Part shown: positions 26,578 through 35,645 of the stretch, piece by piece
Position numbering within the stretch: the stretch's first letter is position 1
Layout: each line of letters begins with the position of its first letter
Assembly: GCA_016840825.1 (NCBI GenBank)
Contig: JAEORN010000151.1
Location: 1 to 64,000 of the forward strand
Direction of reading: 5' to 3'
DNA from: Candidatus Thorarchaeota archaeon
Lineage (GTDB): Archaea > Asgardarchaeota > Thorarchaeia > Thorarchaeales > Thorarchaeaceae
Length of the DNA stretch: 64,000 nt
Position numbers and translations under genes: made by a program
Notes under the pieces: generated by a model
Told to the model about the DNA's origin: nothing
What the model saw: the letters and a program-made list of their open reading frames with translations, nothing else
Database searches by the model: none

Positions 26578-28779
26578 TTGAATCCAAGAATAATCGCCCT
26601 TTTACACCAATTCGGAATTTCTACCCTTTTTCCTCCCCAAAAAGATGCTCTTGAAACCGATGTTCTGAATGGGACAAATTTGGTTTTAGCTATTCCTACA
26701 AGCTCTGGAAAAACACTTGTTGCTGAAATATGCATGCTAAAGGCAATTTCTGAAGGGAAAGGAAAGGCACTTTATTTGGTCCCCCTCCGAGCATTAGCTC
26801 AGGAGAAGTATGTTGAGTTCAAGAAATACGAATCGTTGGGTATTACAATATCTATGTCAATGGGTGATTTCGATTCTAGAGGAACACAACTGAGTAAAGC
26901 CGATATCGTGGTGCTAACAACCGAACGTGCAGATTCAATTATTCGTCATCAAGCAGAATGGATTCGAGATATTGGTATAGTAATAGTTGACGAAATACAT
27001 TTAGTAAACGATCCATCACGAGGGCCCACTCTTGAAATGGTCACAGCAAAGCTGAAGCAGATATTACCAGATGTACAAATAGTAGCTCTCAGTGCGACTA
27101 TTTCCAATGCGGATGAAATCGCAGGGTGGCTTGATGGAAGTCTTGTACGGAGCTCATGGCGACCTGTTGACCTAAAAGAAGGAGTATATTTGGATGGAAC
27201 CATAAAATTCGAGGATTTCTCTGAACGAAATGTACCTCGAAAGAGAAGGGAAGAACTTGCTGATTTGACATGTGATATTCTTGATGAAGATGGACAAGTG
27301 TTAATTTTTGTATCATCACGACGGTCAACAATCACTGTATGTAAGAAACTCGCCCAGTCAATCCGTCCTTATCTGAATAAAGAGCAAATCGCCAAGCTAG
27401 CAGAAATTGCTAGAAAACTGGATGGTGGTCCATCTACTCCCTCAGCTACAAAGACTCTTGCTGATTTGATTAGCAAAGGAATTGCTTTCCACCATGCAGG
27501 ACTTTCAAATGCAGAACGTGTACTTGTTGAGAATGGGTTCAAGAAGAACCTCCTAAAAGTGATAGTAGCAACACCTACTCTAGCTGCTGGTGTCAACCTC
27601 CCTGCAAGACGAGTTATTATCCGTGATTATCGTCGTTTTGAACAGAATAGAGGCAGCTACCCAATCCCCATCTTAGAATACAAGCAGATGGCTGGTAGAG
27701 CAGGAAGGCCTAAATATGATCAATATGGAGAAGCGGTATTATACTCTAGAACAGAACCCGAGCAGGAGTTTCTGTTAGAATATTATCTGCAATCAGAAAC
27801 CGAGCCAATTTCTTCTAAACTTGCATCTCAACAAGCATTACAATCGCATCTTCTATCCGCAATTGCAACTGAAATGACTAGAAATCGTACAGAAATAGAC
27901 TCGCTAATTGATGGCACTTTCTATTCATATCAGTCAGAAAGATGGGAGCTTGATCACCATGTAACATCTGCCCTAGATTACTTGGAACATGGTAAGCTGG
28001 TCGATATTAACGAAGCTGCACAATATTATGCAACACCACTAGGACAAAGAGCTTCCAAGCTATATATTGATCCTTCAACTGCAATTCTATTCAGAGACGC
28101 TCTGAAAAATGCTGAAATGCTGTCAGAAGTAGGAATATTACATTTGATTTGCCATAGCCCTGACCAACCTCTTTCTTATGTTACAAAGAACGAGATTGAG
28201 GAGATTATGGCACTTATCGACTCAAACGAAGATAAATTTCTAGTTCCAATACCTGATAGCTGGGAAGACCCTGAGGGTTATTCTAAGTTCCTATCTGAGG
28301 TTAAGACATCCTATCTTCTAATAGATTGGATTAATGAAGTAACCGAAAACACAATGACTGAGAAGTTTAATGTTGGAATGGGCGATATCCATCGCTATGT
28401 ACAATCTGCAGAATGGCTCCTTTATTCCTCATCTGAGATTGCAAAAGTGATGAACGTGGTGAGTTTCATTCCCACTCTTCAGAATCTTCGGTCTCGTACC
28501 AAATATGGAGTGAAGAGTGAACTTCTTGAACTCGTCAATCTCCGAGGTATTGGACGAGTTAGAGGAAGAATGCTATTCAATCATGATGTAAGAAACCTAG
28601 TCGATCTATACAATATTCCATTTACAGAATTAGCAAGAATTCCTACAATTGGTACTACTATTGCAACATCATTAAAGAAGCAGATTGGAGTCGATATAGG
28701 ATCTGATATCTTTGATGATACATCGGATTCTGAAAAAGAGGAATCTACCACGCTCCAAACCCTCTTGGAGGATTTTTGA
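26578..28779 (+). CDS. hel308: Ski2-like DNA helicase Hel308
   Basis: 733 residues beginning with TTG at 26578. Helicase motifs: Q-motif region FPPQKDALETDVL, motif I PTSSGKTLVAE, motif II VDEIHLV, motif III ALSATISN, motif IV VLIFVSSRRST, motif V ATPTLAAGVNLPARRVII and motif VI QMAGRAGRPKYD. A C-terminal helix-hairpin-helix ratchet/brake domain (LRGIGRVRGRMLFNHD) matches Hel308. It acts at stalled forks and in recombination, in keeping with its place after MCM. Confidence 0.94.
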   Translation: MNPRIIALLHQFGISTLFPPQKDALETDVLNGTNLVLAIPTSSGKTLVAEICMLKAISEGKGKALYLVPLRALAQEKYVEFKKYESLGITISMSMGDFDSRGTQLSKADIVVLTTERADSIIRHQAEWIRDIGIVIVDEIHLVNDPSRGPTLEMVTAKLKQILPDVQIVALSATISNADEIAGWLDGSLVRSSWRPVDLKEGVYLDGTIKFEDFSERNVPRKRREELADLTCDILDEDGQVLIFVSSRRSTITVCKKLAQSIRPYLNKEQIAKLAEIARKLDGGPSTPSATKTLADLISKGIAFHHAGLSNAERVLVENGFKKNLLKVIVATPTLAAGVNLPARRVIIRDYRRFEQNRGSYPIPILEYKQMAGRAGRPKYDQYGEAVLYSRTEPEQEFLLEYYLQSETEPISSKLASQQALQSHLLSAIATEMTRNRTEIDSLIDGTFYSYQSERWELDHHVTSALDYLEHGKLVDINEAAQYYATPLGQRASKLYIDPSTAILFRDALKNAEMLSEVGILHLICHSPDQPLSYVTKNEIEEIMALIDSNEDKFLVPIPDSWEDPEGYSKFLSEVKTSYLLIDWINEVTENTMTEKFNVGMGDIHRYVQSAEWLLYSSSEIAKVMNVVSFIPTLQNLRSRTKYGVKSELLELVNLRGIGRVRGRMLFNHDVRNLVDLYNIPFTELARIPTIGTTIATSLKKQIGVDIGSDIFDDTSDSEKEESTTLQTLLEDF

Positions 28780-28781
28780 AT

Positions 28782-29837
28782 CTAGAAATGAAGTCCTTCC
28801 AAAGATTCCGTTAATACATTGATCAATTCGCTTGTATAGCTTTTACAAATCTCACTTTCCGAATGCGAATCTCCAAAATCAGTAATTTCGTTTCCAGATA
28901 GTTCCTGAACCAAATTCAATGATGTCTTTTTCATAACATCAAGATCATAACCTCCCTCAAGAAAGAAAATTAGGTGTCCCTGTGCATAATTTTCTGCAAT
29001 CTCGCGCAACTTCGAGTTCATCATCGCATATCCCGCTGTAGTCAATCCAAGATTGGTCAAAGGATCAATAAAGTGTGCATCAAATCCAGATGAAACAAGA
29101 ACGAATTCAGGCCTATATGATTTTGCAACTGGGATGATGATATCATCGAAAGCCATTTCATATGAAATATCTCCAGCTCCTGGATACATTGATAGATTGA
29201 TATTATACCCAACACCTTTTCCAATCCCAATTTCATTCGGAAAACCAGAACCTGGAAATAGAGTGCGTCCATCTTGATGTAATCCAATATACAAGACATC
29301 TGATCTATCATAGAATGCATTCTGCGTTCCATTTCCATGATGTGCATCATAGTCCACTATTAGTACTCTATGGATATCATGTTCCGAAATCAAATGTTCA
29401 GCTGCGACAGCGATATTATTGAAGAAACAAAAACCAAAAGCACGATTCCTTTCGGCATGATGTCCCGGAGGTCTACACAGAACAAATGCATTTTTAGTTT
29501 CACCACTAATCACACGATTAGTAGCTGTAATTCCGGCTCCCGCAGCAAGTACTGAAGCATCATAAGTGTAAGAATTGACTGCCGTATCAAGTGTAAAATA
29601 TCCTCCTCCTCTTTCAGATTTCAACCGTACTTGTTCAATATAGCTTGCATCGTGGAGTAGTGTTATTTTATCTAGGCTTGCTGGCTCAGGACTGATGATA
29701 TCTACATGTTCTTCATCAATAATCCCTGTTTCTCTAATCCGATTCAACGAGGATGTCAGGCGTTCTGGGCTTTCTGGATGTCCTGGTGATAGAATGTGCC
29801 TTGTGAATAGTTCGTGGAAAATAATCTCTGTATTCAT
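28782..29837 (-). CDS. Histone deacetylase/acetoin utilisation (AcuC-like) family hydrolase
   Basis: 351 residues with class II HDAC-type motifs: RPPGHHAERNRAFGFCFFNNIAVAA, the metal-binding DYDAHHGNGTQ, LVSSGFDAHFIDPLTNLGL and FFLEGGYD. These zinc hydrolases remove acetyl groups from lysines or small amides. In archaea substrates may include chromatin proteins, acetylated Alba-like proteins or polyamines; the sequence does not decide. It is convergent with hel308, three bases apart. Confidence 0.9.
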   Translation of the reverse strand: MNTEIIFHELFTRHILSPGHPESPERLTSSLNRIRETGIIDEEHVDIISPEPASLDKITLLHDASYIEQVRLKSERGGGYFTLDTAVNSYTYDASVLAAGAGITATNRVISGETKNAFVLCRPPGHHAERNRAFGFCFFNNIAVAAEHLISEHDIHRVLIVDYDAHHGNGTQNAFYDRSDVLYIGLHQDGRTLFPGSGFPNEIGIGKGVGYNINLSMYPGAGDISYEMAFDDIIIPVAKSYRPEFVLVSSGFDAHFIDPLTNLGLTTAGYAMMNSKLREIAENYAQGHLIFFLEGGYDLDVMKKTSLNLVQELSGNEITDFGDSHSESEICKSYTSELINVLTESLEGLHF

Positions 29838-29909
29838 CGCTATCAGTCCAAATTACTTGACCAAATAAATAGAACAATCGCAAAAAAACACATGGATAAC
29901 CACATACAT

Positions 29910-29927
29910 TTAGAACACGTGTTCCAA
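29910..29927. repeat. Palindromic 18-mer also found at 57668-57685
   Basis: TTAGAACACGTGTTCCAA contains the perfect 12-base palindrome GAACACGTGTTC (29913-29924). The same 18 bases occur within the SPOUT methylase gene at 57668. Here it lies in the 185-base spacer before tRNA-Pro. It may be a protein-binding site or a coincidence. Confidence 0.3.
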
Positions 29928-30022
29928 GTATAATAAGCTATACTTCGTTATGTGGTAATGTTTATTTTCAAATCATTACAGGCAACCTCTTGCTTGTAGA
30001 ATCAATACAGGTCCTCTTACAT

Positions 30023-30131
30023 GGGCAGGTAGTCTAGATTGGTATGATTCTTGCTTGGGGCTGCTTAAGGCATTACGCCTCAAGTGACAATCTGCAAGAG
30101 ATCGGGAGTTCAAATCTCCCCTTGCCCACCA
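30023..30131 (+). tRNA. tRNA-Pro (GGG) with a 32-nt intron at the canonical 37/38 site
   Basis: Acceptor GGGCAGG pairs with CTTGCCC, followed by A73 and an encoded CCA. The T arm is GGGAG-TTCAAAT-CTCCC. The anticodon stem CTTGC/GCAAG encloses TTGGGG, then 32 extra bases (30061-30092), then T38; anticodon GGG. The intron folds as a bulge-helix-bulge: bulges GGC and TCT, central helix TTGG/ACAA with one G-A mismatch, and a long inner helix TGCTTAAGGC/GCCTCAAGTG with one A-C mismatch. Confidence 0.92.
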
Positions 30132-30140
30132 TATATCCAT

Positions 30141-30722
30141 TCATTTTAGTGGGATATCCCATAGTGTTTCATAGATAGGCCCAGATGATGTCAATGTGCT
30201 TTTTGTTAAGCGGATGGCATCAACTTTCATAGAACCGACGCTTTCGAGTTCGAGCGATTCCAAATTCTCAAGCAGTTTTTCTTTATTCTTCACAAACCGG
30301 ACTCGAGCAATAGTAGCATGAGGTGTGAATTTCTGACTCTCAACCTTATATCCAACATTAGCCAGCAATGAATCAGTTTCAGCTTTAAGCAGTTGCATGT
30401 GATCTGCACCATTAGAAATACCAACCCAAATAATACGTGGTCTTCGCCTATTAGGAAATGCTCCCACTCCTTGTATCTGAATCTCAAAAGATGGATATTC
30501 GATTTTGGACATCTCAGCATGAATCAGGTCAATTTTCTCTATAGATGTATCACCAAAGAATCTCCAAGTGAAATGGATATTCTGCTCCTCTACAAGTTTC
30601 ATCTTTGCAGAATCAAGATCCAATTTAGATTGGATGCTTTTTACTTTGGACAATAACGATTTATCATCTATATCTATACTAAGGAACACACGAAATGTAT
30701 CTCTCAATGCTGAAATCTCCAA
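30141..30722 (-). CDS. thpR: RNA 2',3'-cyclic phosphodiesterase (ThpR / 2'-5' RNA ligase family)
   Basis: 193 residues of the 2H phosphoesterase family. The two catalytic HxT motifs are present: IHFTWRFFG and FTPHATIARV. Members open 2',3'-cyclic phosphates on RNA ends and can join tRNA halves in vitro, which is relevant in a genome with several tRNA introns. The gene is convergent with tRNA-Pro, whose end is ten bases away. Confidence 0.93.
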   Translation of the reverse strand: MEISALRDTFRVFLSIDIDDKSLLSKVKSIQSKLDLDSAKMKLVEEQNIHFTWRFFGDTSIEKIDLIHAEMSKIEYPSFEIQIQGVGAFPNRRRPRIIWVGISNGADHMQLLKAETDSLLANVGYKVESQKFTPHATIARVRFVKNKEKLLENLESLELESVGSMKVDAIRLTKSTLTSSGPIYETLWDIPLK

Positions 30723-30824
30723 ACGAATTAGCTATCTTATGTCCAAATTAGGCTAGCGGTAGTTTTGTCCTAGGATAAGTCTTAAAGCATTTATACAAAA
30801 GGTCGAAGTGGTGAAATAAATCAG

Positions 30825-31952
30825 TTGAAGAAACGCAAGGACTCGGGATTGGACTTACCCATTACCTCTCGAGAAACTAGTCAGAAGACAGAGAGGAAAC
30901 GTAGCATTGAGGTTCCCGAGGCAAGGACGCTTCTTATTCGAGACATAGGATATCCTTTCAGGATAAAGGGAGACCCTAAACCTACAGGTTTGGAAATTGA
31001 TAATGTAGAACTCTTTACCGATTATGCAAGAGAACAGTGGGCAGGTAGTGTCGTGCGTAGAGATATGTACCTATTCGATAGGTATGTCATGCCTGATTTT
31101 GCTTTCCAAGTCATTGATATTGACCCTCCTGAATCTGTAATAACAAGAAATACTGAGATTATTCTACAATCTCCATTAATCAATACAGAAATCCCTGGCC
31201 CCGTTATCGGCTTGAACGATGTAATTGGACATGACTCTGTCAAAAGGAAATGTCGAGTAATTCTAAAATATCTTGGTAGCCCTTCGAAGTTTGGTGAGTG
31301 GGCACCTCGAGCTGTATTATTCTACGGCCCACCTGGTACAGGAAAAACTCTCATGGCCAGAGCACTTGCTCATGAAGCCGATGCACAGATTATTACTACC
31401 AAGGCACCTGATTTAATCGGAACTCATGTGGGAGATGGTGGTCGCCGAATCAGTGCACTATTTGAAGAAGCAAGAAAGATGGCTCCTTCAATTGTTTTTA
31501 TAGATGAGCTAGATGCAATAGGACTTGCACGGTCCTTTCAGTCGATACGAGGTGATGTATCTGAGGTAGTGACAGCTCTTCTCGCTGAATTAGACCGAAC
31601 TGACGAGAGTTCTGGCGTAGTAATTATTGGTGCAACAAACGCTCTTCTACTAATTGACGCTGCTATTAGAAGCAGATTTGACTCGTCATTTGAATTCTCA
31701 CTACCTACAGCTGAAGAACGTCTACACATCCTAGAACTATACACAAAGAGGTTACCCATACCCATCGATTTCAAGCTCCAAGACATCGTTGCTATGACAG
31801 ATGGATATTCAGGTCGTGATTTGAGAGATCGAGTCCTTAAGGAAGCCTTGCATAATGCTATTTCTGAGGACAAATCAAAGATATCTCTAAATGATGTTGT
31901 AAAGATAATAGAGAAAATAGGAACAAGAAAAGCACCTGAATATACTGTTTAA
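30825..31952 (+). CDS. AAA+ ATPase (Cdc48/proteasome-activator type)
   Basis: 375 residues with one AAA+ module: Walker A GPPGTGKTL, pore-loop region TTKAPDLIGTHVGDG, Walker B SIVFIDELDAIGL, and sensor I IIGATNALLLIDAAIRSRFD with arginine-finger residues. The ~130 residues before it are divergent and may form a substrate-binding domain. It lacks a second AAA domain and the usual coiled-coil-OB arrangement of PAN. It probably unfolds or remodels proteins. The start is TTG; a TATA-like TTTATAC lies about 35 bases upstream. Confidence 0.85.
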   Translation: MKKRKDSGLDLPITSRETSQKTERKRSIEVPEARTLLIRDIGYPFRIKGDPKPTGLEIDNVELFTDYAREQWAGSVVRRDMYLFDRYVMPDFAFQVIDIDPPESVITRNTEIILQSPLINTEIPGPVIGLNDVIGHDSVKRKCRVILKYLGSPSKFGEWAPRAVLFYGPPGTGKTLMARALAHEADAQIITTKAPDLIGTHVGDGGRRISALFEEARKMAPSIVFIDELDAIGLARSFQSIRGDVSEVVTALLAELDRTDESSGVVIIGATNALLLIDAAIRSRFDSSFEFSLPTAEERLHILELYTKRLPIPIDFKLQDIVAMTDGYSGRDLRDRVLKEALHNAISEDKSKISLNDVVKIIEKIGTRKAPEYTV

Positions 31953-31999
31953 AGTTGGGATATGTATTTTTTAGTTCTTGAGGCAACGGAAACAAGAAA

Positions 32000-32539
32000 A
32001 TGAATCTAGTAATAATCACAGGCATGCCTGGAGCGGGTAAAGGAGTATTGGCTGATGCATTCCGAGAAGCTAAAGTTCCAGTGATAGTTATGGGAGATGT
32101 TATCAGAAATGAAGCAATACGAAGAGGTCTAGATCCTAATCCTGCCAATACAAAGAAGGTGATGCTCGCTCTTAGGGAAATAGACGGACTCGGAGCAGTA
32201 GCTTTGCGTTGCATTGAAGATCTTAGAGCTGAAGATTCCCCTATTGTTGTCATAGAAGGCTGTAGAAGTATTGCAGAAATTGATGTTTTTGACGAATATG
32301 CTAAAAATATGACAATAATTGGTGTGCATGCAGCACCTTTAACAAGATTTCAGAGACTAAAGGAAAGAGCCAGAAAAGATGCTCCTCCAGAATGGGAAGT
32401 ATTCCGCGAACGTGATATCAGGGAGATATCTGTAGGACTTGGAGGAGTAATTGCACTAAGTGATATTATGATAGTAAATGAATCAAGCATTGATGATATG
32501 ATGAAAAAATCCAAAGAGATAGTGAAGAGGTTTCTTTGA
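32000..32539 (+). CDS. UPF0200 family P-loop nucleotide kinase
   Basis: 179 residues. GMPGAGKGVLAD is the P-loop, followed by VPVIVMGDVIRNEAIRRG and VIEGCRSIAEI, as in archaeal UPF0200 proteins, which resemble adenylate and dephospho-CoA kinases. Its substrate is not established. Its TGA stop is followed at once by the ATG of the UPF0201 gene, a common archaeal pairing. Confidence 0.85.
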   Translation: MNLVIITGMPGAGKGVLADAFREAKVPVIVMGDVIRNEAIRRGLDPNPANTKKVMLALREIDGLGAVALRCIEDLRAEDSPIVVIEGCRSIAEIDVFDEYAKNMTIIGVHAAPLTRFQRLKERARKDAPPEWEVFRERDIREISVGLGGVIALSDIMIVNESSIDDMMKKSKEIVKRFL

Positions 32540-32962
32540 ATGAAGTTTACTATCCGTTGTCCTATTTACCCAACAGAAGACAGCGGTCGAATTATGGAAT
32601 CATTGACTACATTCTTTCCCGAGTCAACTTTTACTCTAGTAGATGGGGATATGGAGAGATGGTTTGAAGCGAAGTCTTCAGAACTCAAATCATTAGAGAA
32701 ACTTCGGTCATTTATTCATGAGTTCAGGATTATTGATGCAGTGAAACGTGTTATCAACATAAGTTGGACTGGAACTATGTTCACATTCAGATTAGACAAA
32801 CAAGCAGCAATTAGGAATAAATTACACTTGATTGATGACTCAGAAACTCCTCCTCTTGGATCTATCGAAGTTACAGCTTTTTGTGAGTCGGATGAAACCT
32901 ACCATTCCTTTCTAAATTGGTTCACACCATTGACAAAAGACGGGAAAGTAGTAAAAGCTTAG
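32540..32962 (+). CDS. UPF0201 family RNA-binding-like protein
   Basis: 140 residues. The pattern IRCPIYPTEDSGRIMESLTTFFP, then FTFRLDKQAAIRNKLHLID and PPLGSIEVT, fits archaeal UPF0201/COG1325, described as a predicted exosome-associated or RNA-binding family. It starts directly after the UPF0200 stop (zero spacing), so translation is likely coupled. Its TAG interlocks with the TAA of the convergent methylase gene. Confidence 0.85.
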   Translation: MKFTIRCPIYPTEDSGRIMESLTTFFPESTFTLVDGDMERWFEAKSSELKSLEKLRSFIHEFRIIDAVKRVINISWTGTMFTFRLDKQAAIRNKLHLIDDSETPPLGSIEVTAFCESDETYHSFLNWFTPLTKDGKVVKA

Positions 32963-33981
32963 AACACAACTCGAAATATTTCTCTTGTCAAACCACTATG
33001 AACAGGGATTGGTACCTGATATTGAATACGACCTCCAAGATTATGAAAGACAAATTCGAGATTTATCTTGGTGTCTCCACAAATACATATAATCGGTGAA
33101 GAGTCCCAATCTGCTATGAAACCAAGGACTTCACCAACTAGTTTCTTTGTTTCAGTTCCTCTTGTAGAGCTTGTTTTCCCATAAGGTGGGTCAGTTACAA
33201 TGTAATCAATCTTTGACAATGGCAAGTTTCGAGAATCTCCTTGAATCAAACTAAAATTAGATTTGGGAACATTAAGAAGATTACTTCTAGCACCGGTGAG
33301 TAAACGCCAATCCGTATCAATTCCTATCACTCTCGATCCGATTTTTGCAGATTCTACAAGAATCCCTCCACCACCACAAAATGGATCTAGTAGGGTATCA
33401 GATGGCATGACTCCAGCAATATTACACATTACTCTTGCAAGTATCGCATTCATCATACTCGGATGAAAAAAGGGTCTATCCTTTCTGCCAATTTGCTCTA
33501 GGTTCTTATATAATCTCGAGAAAAATGTTTCAGATAGGTATGAAGAATTCTCTCCTATGAAAAGCGTGAATACATAATCGGGATGTTTCAACGAAACTGA
33601 CCACTTGGTTAATTCTAGAATTCGTGCTCCAATTGCAGATGACAGTATAGCTTTCTTACCTGATTCAAGAACTGAATTGACATCCTGTACTCTAACCGCA
33701 AATCGTACATCAGATGAGTCTGCATGATTGAACATGCCATCTTCTAATTGATTTTCCAGTGTAAAAGTATTTTCTGCTGAAATAACAATCCTGCCCGACT
33801 CCCTCAGCAGTACAGCTCTATCTGCCAAGAATGGAATTGGATTACTATTGCAACTAAAATGACCAAAACGTTTCTCCCACTGGATATCTGTTGAGGCATC
33901 AATCAAAAAAACAAGAGATTCAATTTCCGCTCTTGCTAGAGGAATATTATTTCCAAGCAGATATACAGAGTAGTCTGGCAA
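32959..33981 (-). CDS. tRNA (guanine10-N2) methyltransferase, Trm11/TrmG10 family
   Basis: 340 residues. The class I SAM methyltransferase core has LLDPFCGGGGILVESA (SAM binding), VIGIDTDWRLLTGARSNL and the catalytic VTDPPYGKTSS. The N-terminal half begins MPDYSVYLLGNNIPLARAEIESL, typical of archaeal Trm11-like proteins with a THUMP-related region. It modifies G10 of tRNA. Convergent with UPF0201, downstream of the GPN GTPase. Confidence 0.88.
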   Translation of the reverse strand: MPDYSVYLLGNNIPLARAEIESLVFLIDASTDIQWEKRFGHFSCNSNPIPFLADRAVLLRESGRIVISAENTFTLENQLEDGMFNHADSSDVRFAVRVQDVNSVLESGKKAILSSAIGARILELTKWSVSLKHPDYVFTLFIGENSSYLSETFFSRLYKNLEQIGRKDRPFFHPSMMNAILARVMCNIAGVMPSDTLLDPFCGGGGILVESAKIGSRVIGIDTDWRLLTGARSNLLNVPKSNFSLIQGDSRNLPLSKIDYIVTDPPYGKTSSTRGTETKKLVGEVLGFIADWDSSPIICICGDTKINLEFVFHNLGGRIQYQVPIPVHSGLTREIFRVVF

Positions 33982-33988
33982 TTAGGCA

Positions 33989-34753
33989 TCACTCGTAGAG
34001 GTTATCTCCACCTAGAAATATCCGTTGGAATTCCCCATATAGTGTTTCAAAACCTGTTACCTGTTTTCCTGAAACAGGAATGACAGTAGGGCCTTCTCCC
34101 AAGTCTTCCAACATTCTTAGAATGGAAGTAGAAAATTCTCGAATCAATCCACTTGAGGAGGCATCCAGCGCTTCTTCTAATAGATATGGATCTGTCGACC
34201 AATCTATTATCTCTTCAATCTCATCCTCTGAGAGAATATCTGTCTTGCTAAGTAAATTAAGTTGAGGCAATCCAAAGCGTATATTGATTGACATACCTAA
34301 TAATAAAGACGAGAGATATCCAGATGGAACTCTTGCGATATTCGAATCAAGTAAATATAATGAAATAGCTGGGTCCTGTCCTTTCAATCCAGAAACCATG
34401 AGTGGTCCTGAATTACGATATGCAAAAAGTTCCATTTGTCCTGGGCAATCAACTAGGACATAATCCCGACCAAGATCAACAATTTCTTCTCGAATCTCAT
34501 TTACATGTCCTATAGCCATATCAAGAGAAGCAACTAACGCTCCATTGGGACCTAGTCCAAATTGTTGCATTATTTCTCCATAGTCCACATAATTTCGAAT
34601 ATCAATATCAGACGTATATGGGGGAGATTCCACACCAGGATCAAGATTGACTACTGATACACTAATTTCAGATGATACCAACCATTCCTCTAGCGATGCA
34701 GTAAGTAGGGACTTTCCTGAACCTGCCGTACCAACAACAAACATGAAGAACAT
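33989..34753 (-). CDS. GPN-loop GTPase
   Basis: 254 residues. Walker A is GTAGSGKSLL, followed by NLDPGVESPPY, the family-defining GPNGA insertion (GLGPNGALVAS), VDCPGQMELF and LLSKTDILS. GPN GTPases are dimeric; eukaryotic members assemble RNA polymerase II, while the archaeal role is unsettled. It lies seven bases upstream of the Trm11-like gene, likely cotranscribed. Confidence 0.95.
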   Translation of the reverse strand: MFFMFVVGTAGSGKSLLTASLEEWLVSSEISVSVVNLDPGVESPPYTSDIDIRNYVDYGEIMQQFGLGPNGALVASLDMAIGHVNEIREEIVDLGRDYVLVDCPGQMELFAYRNSGPLMVSGLKGQDPAISLYLLDSNIARVPSGYLSSLLLGMSINIRFGLPQLNLLSKTDILSEDEIEEIIDWSTDPYLLEEALDASSSGLIREFSTSILRMLEDLGEGPTVIPVSGKQVTGFETLYGEFQRIFLGGDNLYE

Positions 34754-34812
34754 AACGACAAAATAAGATGGTTGTGCTTTGAGTCCTTTGGTACATGCCT
34801 ATATTCCTTTTT

Positions 34813-34828
34813 TTCGTCACTTGACGAA
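34813..34828. promoter_or_regulatory. Inverted repeat TTCGTCA-CT-TGACGAA between divergent genes
   Basis: A perfect 7-bp inverted repeat with a 2-base spacer lies in the 130-base gap between the GPN GTPase gene and the divergent HTH regulator. It is a plausible operator for the adjacent regulator or for another factor. A TATA-like ATAATATTAA near 34863-34872 precedes the HTH gene. Confidence 0.35.
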
Positions 34829-34883
34829 TTTTGGGGTTAGTATTGCAATAACTCTTATCTGCATAATATTAACGAATTAACGT

Positions 34884-35624
34884 ATGGACCAGAGTGAGGC
34901 AATACAAAGGCTAGCAGAAACCATGGCCGGAGAGATATGTCTATCTGAAAATGATCCAGGTGCTATAATGAAGCGCTGGCGAGAGCGTTTTCAAATATCT
35001 CAGAAAGATTTGGCAAAGCATCTTGATGTATCACCTTCTGTGATTAGTGACTATGAAAGTGGAAGACGCAAATCTCCACGAGTCGAAACCATCAAGCGTT
35101 TTGTAGAGGGTCTAATAGAGATGGATGCAGCAAATGGTGGAAGGATAGCAATGGCTCTGGAAAAACTTGTAACTCCAGAGATTGCTTCGGATGCCATCTT
35201 GGACAGTCGTGAATTTGGAGTTCCTATACCCGCACGATACTTGGTTGAAAAGCTCGACTGCAAAGTGCTAACTCACAAAAGTCTGCTAGATCGAGATATT
35301 TACGGATATACTGCATTGGATAGTGTGAAGGCAATCGTAACTCTCACTCCGCAGCAGTTACTTAGGCTATACGGTGGAACCACTCAAAGGGCCGCAATTC
35401 TCACAAATGTAACAACAGGTCGTTCTCCCATGGTAGCAATAAAAGCAAGTCAAATCGGAACTTCTGTTGCAGTAAAACCAGCTGTTGTAATATTACAGGG
35501 AGTGAACGAATTAGACCCATTAGCAGTAAGAATTGCTGATAGCATCCACATTCCCTTATGTGTATCAAATATACAAACTACTAATGAGCTAGTGAAGGAG
35601 CTAAGGATATTCGAACCGCCCTAA
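34884..35624 (+). CDS. Archaeal Cro/C1-type HTH transcriptional regulator (COG1709-like)
   Basis: 246 residues. An N-terminal Xre-type helix-turn-helix at about 38-72 (RERFQISQKDLAKHLDVSPSVISDYESGRRKSP) is followed by a conserved archaeal domain with VPIPARYLVEKLDCKVLTHKSLLDRDIYGYTALDSV. This matches the COG1709 group of regulators, whose ligand is unknown. The gene starts the plus-strand run toward the HD and roadblock genes and has a palindrome upstream that may be its own operator. Confidence 0.85.
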   Translation: MDQSEAIQRLAETMAGEICLSENDPGAIMKRWRERFQISQKDLAKHLDVSPSVISDYESGRRKSPRVETIKRFVEGLIEMDAANGGRIAMALEKLVTPEIASDAILDSREFGVPIPARYLVEKLDCKVLTHKSLLDRDIYGYTALDSVKAIVTLTPQQLLRLYGGTTQRAAILTNVTTGRSPMVAIKASQIGTSVAVKPAVVILQGVNELDPLAVRIADSIHIPLCVSNIQTTNELVKELRIFEPP

Positions 35625-35645
35625 ATATTGACAATGGTGACCAAG

